Of a stretch of DNA of 64,000 nt, positions 60,215 to 64,000 are shown one piece after another; the stretch's first letter is position 1; every line of letters starts with the position of its first letter. Source of the DNA: Sphingobium sp. SYK-6 (lineage in GTDB: Bacteria > Pseudomonadota > Alphaproteobacteria > Sphingomonadales > Sphingomonadaceae). The notes beneath the pieces were generated by a model. The model saw only the letters and a program-made list of their open reading frames with translations. It was not told the DNA's origin and did not search any database. Position numbers and translations under genes: made by a program. The stretch covers positions 3,442,501 to 3,506,500 of the forward strand of contig NC_015976.1 in the NCBI RefSeq assembly GCF_000283515.1, written 5' to 3'.

Positions 60215-60697
60215 ATGGCCGACCCGCGCATCATCGACATCACGCTCGACGACAAGACGATCCTGTGGCGCAGCGCGGACGTCGAGCAGGAACGTCGCAT
60301 CGCGATCTTCGACCTGCTGGAAGAGAACCGCTTCGCGCCAGTGCGCACGCATCCCGATGGCTATGCCGGCCCTTACAAGGTGTTCCTGCGCGTCGCCGAC
60401 GGGCGGCTCGTGATCGAGATCCGCCGCGCGGACGACAGTCCGCTGGAAGCCGTGATCCTCGGGCTGGCCAGCCTCAAGCGCGCGATCCGCGATTATTTCG
60501 CGATCTGCGAGAGCTATTATCAGGCCATCCGCCAGGCCACCCCCGCCCAGATCGAGACAGTCGACATGGCACGCCGCGCCATCCACAATGATGCCGCCGA
60601 ACTGCTCAGGGGACGGCTCGAAGGCAAGATCGACGTCGATTTCGACACGGCGCGGCGTCTCTTCACGCTCATCTGCGTACTGCACATCCGCTCGTGA
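60215..60697 (+). CDS. UPF0262 family protein
   Basis: A 160-residue protein recognised as UPF0262 (MADPRIIDITLDDKTILWRSADVEQERRIAIFDLLEEN, and SLKRAIRDYFAICESYYQAI). It is widespread in alphaproteobacteria and of unknown function. Overlaps the next gene by four bases (GTGA). Confidence 0.88.
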   Translation: MADPRIIDITLDDKTILWRSADVEQERRIAIFDLLEENRFAPVRTHPDGYAGPYKVFLRVADGRLVIEIRRADDSPLEAVILGLASLKRAIRDYFAICESYYQAIRQATPAQIETVDMARRAIHNDAAELLRGRLEGKIDVDFDTARRLFTLICVLHIRS

Positions 60698-61419
60698 CTG
60701 GAAGGACGACACAGCACCGCGCCCGGCCCCGCCGCCGGATCAAGCTGACGCCCCTGCGCCTCATGGTGGGGACGCTCCTTCTGGCGGCGCTCATCGGCGG
60801 CGGGGCCACGCTTTTCGCGCGGCACTGGACACCGTCGCGCACGCATTTCCCGACGCAGGGATTGACCCTCACCGCCGAGAGCGGCGAGATCAACTGGCGC
60901 ATGGCCCGGGCGGCGGGCGCCGACTTCGCTTATATCCTCGCCACCAGCGGTGCGGGATCGCGCGATCCCGCCTTCGATGATTATCTGGCCGGCGCGCGCC
61001 GCAACGGGCTGCGCTATGGCGCGATCCACCGCTTCAGCCTGTGCGAGCGCGCCTCGGGCCAGGCCACGCGCTTCATTGCCACGGTCCCCCGGGATGCGGC
61101 GATGCTGCCGCCCGCCGTGCAGCTCGATTTCCAGCCCGGTTGCGCGGACCGCCCGAGCCGCGACATGCTGCTCGCCGAACTCAACATCTTCCTCAACCAG
61201 ATCGAGACGCACAGCGCGAAACCGGCGATCCTGCGTCCCTCCCATGCCTTCGAGGCCCGCTATGACGTGGCGGGCGGCATCAATCGTCCGCTCTGGCTGG
61301 AAGGCAATTTCTTCCCGCCCGATTATGCGACCCGGCGCTGGGTGATGTGGACTGCCTCGACATACCGGCGCGTCGACGGCATTGAAGGGTCGATCGAATG
61401 GAATGCGGTGCGGCGATGA
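60694..61419 (+). CDS. Membrane-anchored GH25 lysozyme-like protein with altered catalytic residues
   Basis: A 241-residue protein with one N-terminal membrane segment (LRLMVGTLLLAALIGGGATLF) and a GH25-like barrel starting QGLTLTAESGEINW. In active GH25 lysozymes the beginning is like (G)(I/V)DVS..QG.IDW and the second strand carries DxE; here the first Asp position is Thr (QGLTLT) and the pair is D145-F-Q147 (Glu to Gln). Catalysis is therefore doubtful. GTG start overlapping UPF0262; coupled downstream to cdd (ATGA). Confidence 0.75.
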   Translation: MTGRTTQHRARPRRRIKLTPLRLMVGTLLLAALIGGGATLFARHWTPSRTHFPTQGLTLTAESGEINWRMARAAGADFAYILATSGAGSRDPAFDDYLAGARRNGLRYGAIHRFSLCERASGQATRFIATVPRDAAMLPPAVQLDFQPGCADRPSRDMLLAELNIFLNQIETHSAKPAILRPSHAFEARYDVAGGINRPLWLEGNFFPPDYATRRWVMWTASTYRRVDGIEGSIEWNAVRR

Positions 61420-61874
61420 GCGATGAACTGGACGATAGCGACCGGGCCCTGATCGCGGCAGCGCGAGAGGCGATGGGCCACGCCCATGCGCCCTACAGCC
61501 GCTTCGCCGTGGGCGCCGCCCTGCGCCTGACGGACGGCACGATCATCACCGGCAGCAATTTCGAGAATGCCAGCTACGGCCTCTCGCTCTGCGCCGAGAC
61601 GGTCGCCATCGCGGCCGCCAATGCCAGGGGCCGCCTGCGGGACATTGCCGCCATCGCCGTCACCGGCGGCGCCATGGACAGCCCGCCGGGCGAAGCGATC
61701 ATCACGCCATGCGGGCGCTGCCGCCAGATCATCAAGGAAGCGCAGGACATGGCCGGGCGGCCGCTCTCCATCCTGTGCGCCGCGCCCGCCGGCGATGCCG
61801 TTGCCCGCCACGCGCTGGACGACCTCCTGCCCCATGCCTTCGGCCCCGCGGACCTCGGGATCGGCCCTGCATAA
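61416..61874 (+). CDS. cdd: Cytidine deaminase
   Basis: A 152-residue zinc deaminase hydrolysing cytidine and deoxycytidine to uridine in pyrimidine salvage. The zinc-binding and proton-shuttling motifs are LCAETVAIAAA and TPCGRCRQII. Start at ATG 61416 (MSDELDDSDRAL), overlapping the GH25-like gene stop. The dcd gene begins at 63.9 kb, so two (d)CTP/cytidine deaminases are close in the genome. Confidence 0.93.
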   Translation: MSDELDDSDRALIAAAREAMGHAHAPYSRFAVGAALRLTDGTIITGSNFENASYGLSLCAETVAIAAANARGRLRDIAAIAVTGGAMDSPPGEAIITPCGRCRQIIKEAQDMAGRPLSILCAAPAGDAVARHALDDLLPHAFGPADLGIGPA

Positions 61875-61916
61875 GCGGGCCGGTGCGCCAGAAACCTTCG
61901 CTTACGCTTCGTTGCT

Positions 61917-63701
61917 TCAGGTCCGATTGCCCCGCGCCGCAAAGCGCGCCTTCGCCGTCGCGATGTCCTTCGCCACCAGAGTGCGCTGCGTGGTGAAGCT
62001 GTCGTCGACGAAGGTGATGGTGGGAATCTGCGGCTGGTCCGCGCTGACCGGCCGGTAGGTGCCGAACCCCGCCTCATGGACACCGCTCGATCCGCGTCCC
62101 GGCGCCGGCCAGCTCAGATGATTGTAGGAGGCGACATGGCCGAAATTGGCCTGCGGATACAGCGGGAAGCGCGCCACCTGGTTCATGGGAATGAAGCCCA
62201 TCAGCGCATCATATTGCATCTCGGCGATGGGCGGGATGCCCGGGTGCAGCGCCGCCAGCTCGCTGACCAGCGTGCGGGTCCCTTCGAGCATGTCGCCTGA
62301 CAGGTTGTTCTCCCACAGGCCGCAGATATCGAGAAAATAGGCGTCGATCCCGAAGCGCGTGATCATGTCGGAGATGCGTCCCTTGAGATGATCGCGCCAG
62401 CTCGGCACCGCCAGATTCATGAAGGTCATGCTGGCATCACCCTTGCGGTCGCCGTCCCAGTCCACATAATCCGCGGCCATCGGCACGCCGTAGATGGTGC
62501 GGATCTGCGCATCGGCCATCTGCGCGAACAGGGGCGATTGCGGGTTGGCGATATTGCTGCCGAACATCAGCGCGAAACGGAAGCCGAGCGTCTTCCCTTC
62601 GGCAATCAACCGGGCGAGCCCGGCCTCCCCGCCTGTTTCGGCACCGACGCGGAAAGCCGGATAGTCCCAATAATAGCGCCCATCCCAGCCGGGCAGGAAC
62701 ACCATCACATTTTGCGGATCGATCTGCTTCGCCGTCCAGCGCAGGATCTCGAGTTGCCGGTCGAAATCGTTGAACACATAGCCGGTCCAGTGTTCCCCAT
62801 GGAGCGCGAGCACCAGCGCGAGATGCTTCATCCAGCTGGGCGCGTCGGCCCGGCTCGCGAAGTCCGGCAGGTTCCAGTTGCGGCGCACCGTCTCGAAGTG
62901 CGGCGCGGCGATGCCGGCAAAATCGGCGGCAGACGCGATGCGCCAGGTTGCGGTCCGCACGTCGCCGCGCCGGTCCCAGCCCGCCTGCTCGTGCAGCAGC
63001 TCGACCTTGTATCCCTCCGGCCCCGGCAGGAAAGCGAAGCGGGCTGGCCGCACCTGCGTCTGCAGCGCCGAAATGCCCCAGATGCGCCCGTCCTTGCCCT
63101 CGATCGCGGCCAAGGGCGTTCCCATGCCATCCATGAGCGCCGGATATTCGAACCGTGTCTCATCCTCGCCCGGATCGATCCATTCCCGGGCCGAGGCCGA
63201 GAGCCGCCCGCGCGGCAGGCCACGCACGATGGTCTTGATTGCCTTGATGGGCTTGTCGAGCCGTGCCTCGACCTCCCACTCGATCGCGCTGTTCGCGCTG
63301 CGGACCAGCCGGGCTGTGAGACTGCCCGGCGCGCGCTGCTGGCCGCCGGCCCAGGTCAGCCCCTTCGCCACCAGCGTCAGCCCCGCCGTCCCCTCGCGCG
63401 TCACCGTGACGGTGGCGGGATCGATCCCGTAGACATTCTCGAAGGTGATGATCTCGAACCCGAAGATCAGCCCGCCGAAATCCACGGACGGTTCGGGATT
63501 GGAGAAGCTGAGCTTCATCACGCCAGCGCCCCGGCGCGGGGTGTTGACGCTATCCGTCGAGGTCAGCAGCTGGAGGCGGGCGGGATTGGGCTGCTCCGAA
63601 GGCCCTTCACGCGCGAGCGCGGGTCCGCCCGCCAGCACCGCGCTGCTGGCGGCCGCAGTCGCCAGCATCGTTCGGCGCGACATTGCTGCCGGATCACGCA
63701 T
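61917..63701 (-). CDS. Secreted TIM-barrel-like protein of unknown family (glycoside hydrolase-like)
   Basis: A 594-residue exported protein with a TAT-type signal (MSRRTMLATAAASSAVLAGG), a beta-sandwich-like first half (about 40-290) and a barrel-like second half. Segments such as VMVFLPGWDGRYYWDYPAF, RFGIDAYFLDICGLW and IPPIAEMQYDALMGF resemble glycoside hydrolases of the GH36/DUF6259 type, with candidate catalytic D (FLDI) and E (IAEMQ). I cannot place it in a named family. ATG 63701 follows GGGGGAACC; ATG at 63683 is an alternative start. Confidence 0.7.
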   Translation of the reverse strand: MRDPAAMSRRTMLATAAASSAVLAGGPALAREGPSEQPNPARLQLLTSTDSVNTPRRGAGVMKLSFSNPEPSVDFGGLIFGFEIITFENVYGIDPATVTVTREGTAGLTLVAKGLTWAGGQQRAPGSLTARLVRSANSAIEWEVEARLDKPIKAIKTIVRGLPRGRLSASAREWIDPGEDETRFEYPALMDGMGTPLAAIEGKDGRIWGISALQTQVRPARFAFLPGPEGYKVELLHEQAGWDRRGDVRTATWRIASAADFAGIAAPHFETVRRNWNLPDFASRADAPSWMKHLALVLALHGEHWTGYVFNDFDRQLEILRWTAKQIDPQNVMVFLPGWDGRYYWDYPAFRVGAETGGEAGLARLIAEGKTLGFRFALMFGSNIANPQSPLFAQMADAQIRTIYGVPMAADYVDWDGDRKGDASMTFMNLAVPSWRDHLKGRISDMITRFGIDAYFLDICGLWENNLSGDMLEGTRTLVSELAALHPGIPPIAEMQYDALMGFIPMNQVARFPLYPQANFGHVASYNHLSWPAPGRGSSGVHEAGFGTYRPVSADQPQIPTITFVDDSFTTQRTLVAKDIATAKARFAARGNRT

Positions 63702-63906
63702 TCAAGGTTCCCCCGTTTTTCGTCTGTTGCTCCTGGCGGGAAGACCGTCCTGCAGCCCACCCGTCCGCGTTCACGCAAACAGCATAAGCTGCCAGCGCAC
63801 CGCCGCAATCCATCAATCGCCCCGTCCGCCGCGAGGGAGGGCAAGCAGCGCGCGTCCCGCGAAGGAGGCTGGCCTTCCCCGCGCCGAGCGGCTAGCACCG
63901 CGCGCT

Positions 63907-64000
63907 ATGGCCATACTCTCCGACAAGTGGATTCGCGCGCAGGCTCAGGAAAGCGCCATGATCGAGCCGTTCGTGGAAAACCAGCGGCGCGAGGGCTGCA
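63907..64000 (+). CDS. dcd: dCTP deaminase, N-terminal part (window ends)
   Basis: The first 31 codons (MAILSDKWIRAQAQESAMIEPFVENQ...) match the dCTP deaminase N-terminus, which makes dUTP from dCTP. The rest lies outside the window, so completeness cannot be judged. Confidence 0.82.
   Translation, partial: MAILSDKWIRAQAQESAMIEPFVENQRREGC

Overview
The window is chromosomal DNA from a high-GC alphaproteobacterium, most likely a member of the Sphingomonadaceae; the genus cannot be fixed from sequence alone. Supporting signs are the zwf-edd-glk-eda Entner-Doudoroff operon, the SUMT-DUF2849-cysI-DUF934-cysH sulfur block, UPF0262, DUF2093, a DciA-type helicase loader gene, an alphaproteobacterial LexA box (GAAC-N7-GAAC) before uvrA, and the absence of almost any spacer in many gene pairs (ATGA and TGATG overlaps).

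Layout. 0.2-10 kb: pmbA/tldE and an inositol-monophosphatase gene, then nudC and mutY (minus strand), followed on the plus strand by dciA, two DsbA-like thiol proteins and smc. 10.2-11.7 kb: a distinctly AT-rich patch carrying one sulfotransferase. 11.7-14.8 kb: a VOC protein, an unknown protein, a TauD/TfdA dioxygenase with a palindromic operator candidate, and a small periplasmic protein. 15-18 kb: uvrA with a LexA box and a repeat-derived in-frame insertion. 18-23.3 kb: small envelope proteins, then sucC and etfBA ending in a clear terminator. 23.6-29.4 kb: gamma-glutamyltransferase, lon coupled to hsp20, a ParDE toxin-antitoxin pair and tRNA-Leu(CAA). 29.7-34.6 kb: the complete Entner-Doudoroff operon. 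34.8-35.8 kb: an intact IS630-type insertion sequence flanked by TA. 35.8-49.5 kb: AraC regulator, SH3 protein, 2-hydroxyacid dehydrogenase, Amt transporter with a glycosyltransferase, a nitronate-monooxygenase-like protein with DUF2093, hydrolase/glycosyltransferase pair, SelO, an aldehyde-dehydrogenase homologue lacking the general base, VOC protein and a PEP-CTERM protein. 49.8-53.8 kb: assimilatory sulfate reduction operon. 53.9-64 kb: methyltransferase, BaiN-type flavoprotein, DUF885 peptidase-like protein, GFA protein, dnaB with a DnaA box upstream, UPF0262 / degenerate GH25 / cytidine deaminase, a secreted TIM-barrel-like protein and the start of dcd.

Functionally the window is mostly housekeeping: glucose catabolism to pyruvate, sulfate reduction with siroheme synthesis beside its user CysI, DNA replication and repair (dciA, dnaB, smc, mutY, uvrA, nudC), and protein quality control (hsp20-lon). 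The acquired pieces are the AT-rich sulfotransferase patch, the IS630 element, and several palindromic repeats, two of which lie inside the uvrA reading frame. I saw no CRISPR array, prophage or rRNA operon. The least ordinary signals are the uvrA insertion, the two enzyme homologues with lost catalytic residues, the sulfite reductase operon with two small proteins of unknown role and no flavoprotein subunit, and the operator and DnaA/LexA sites.
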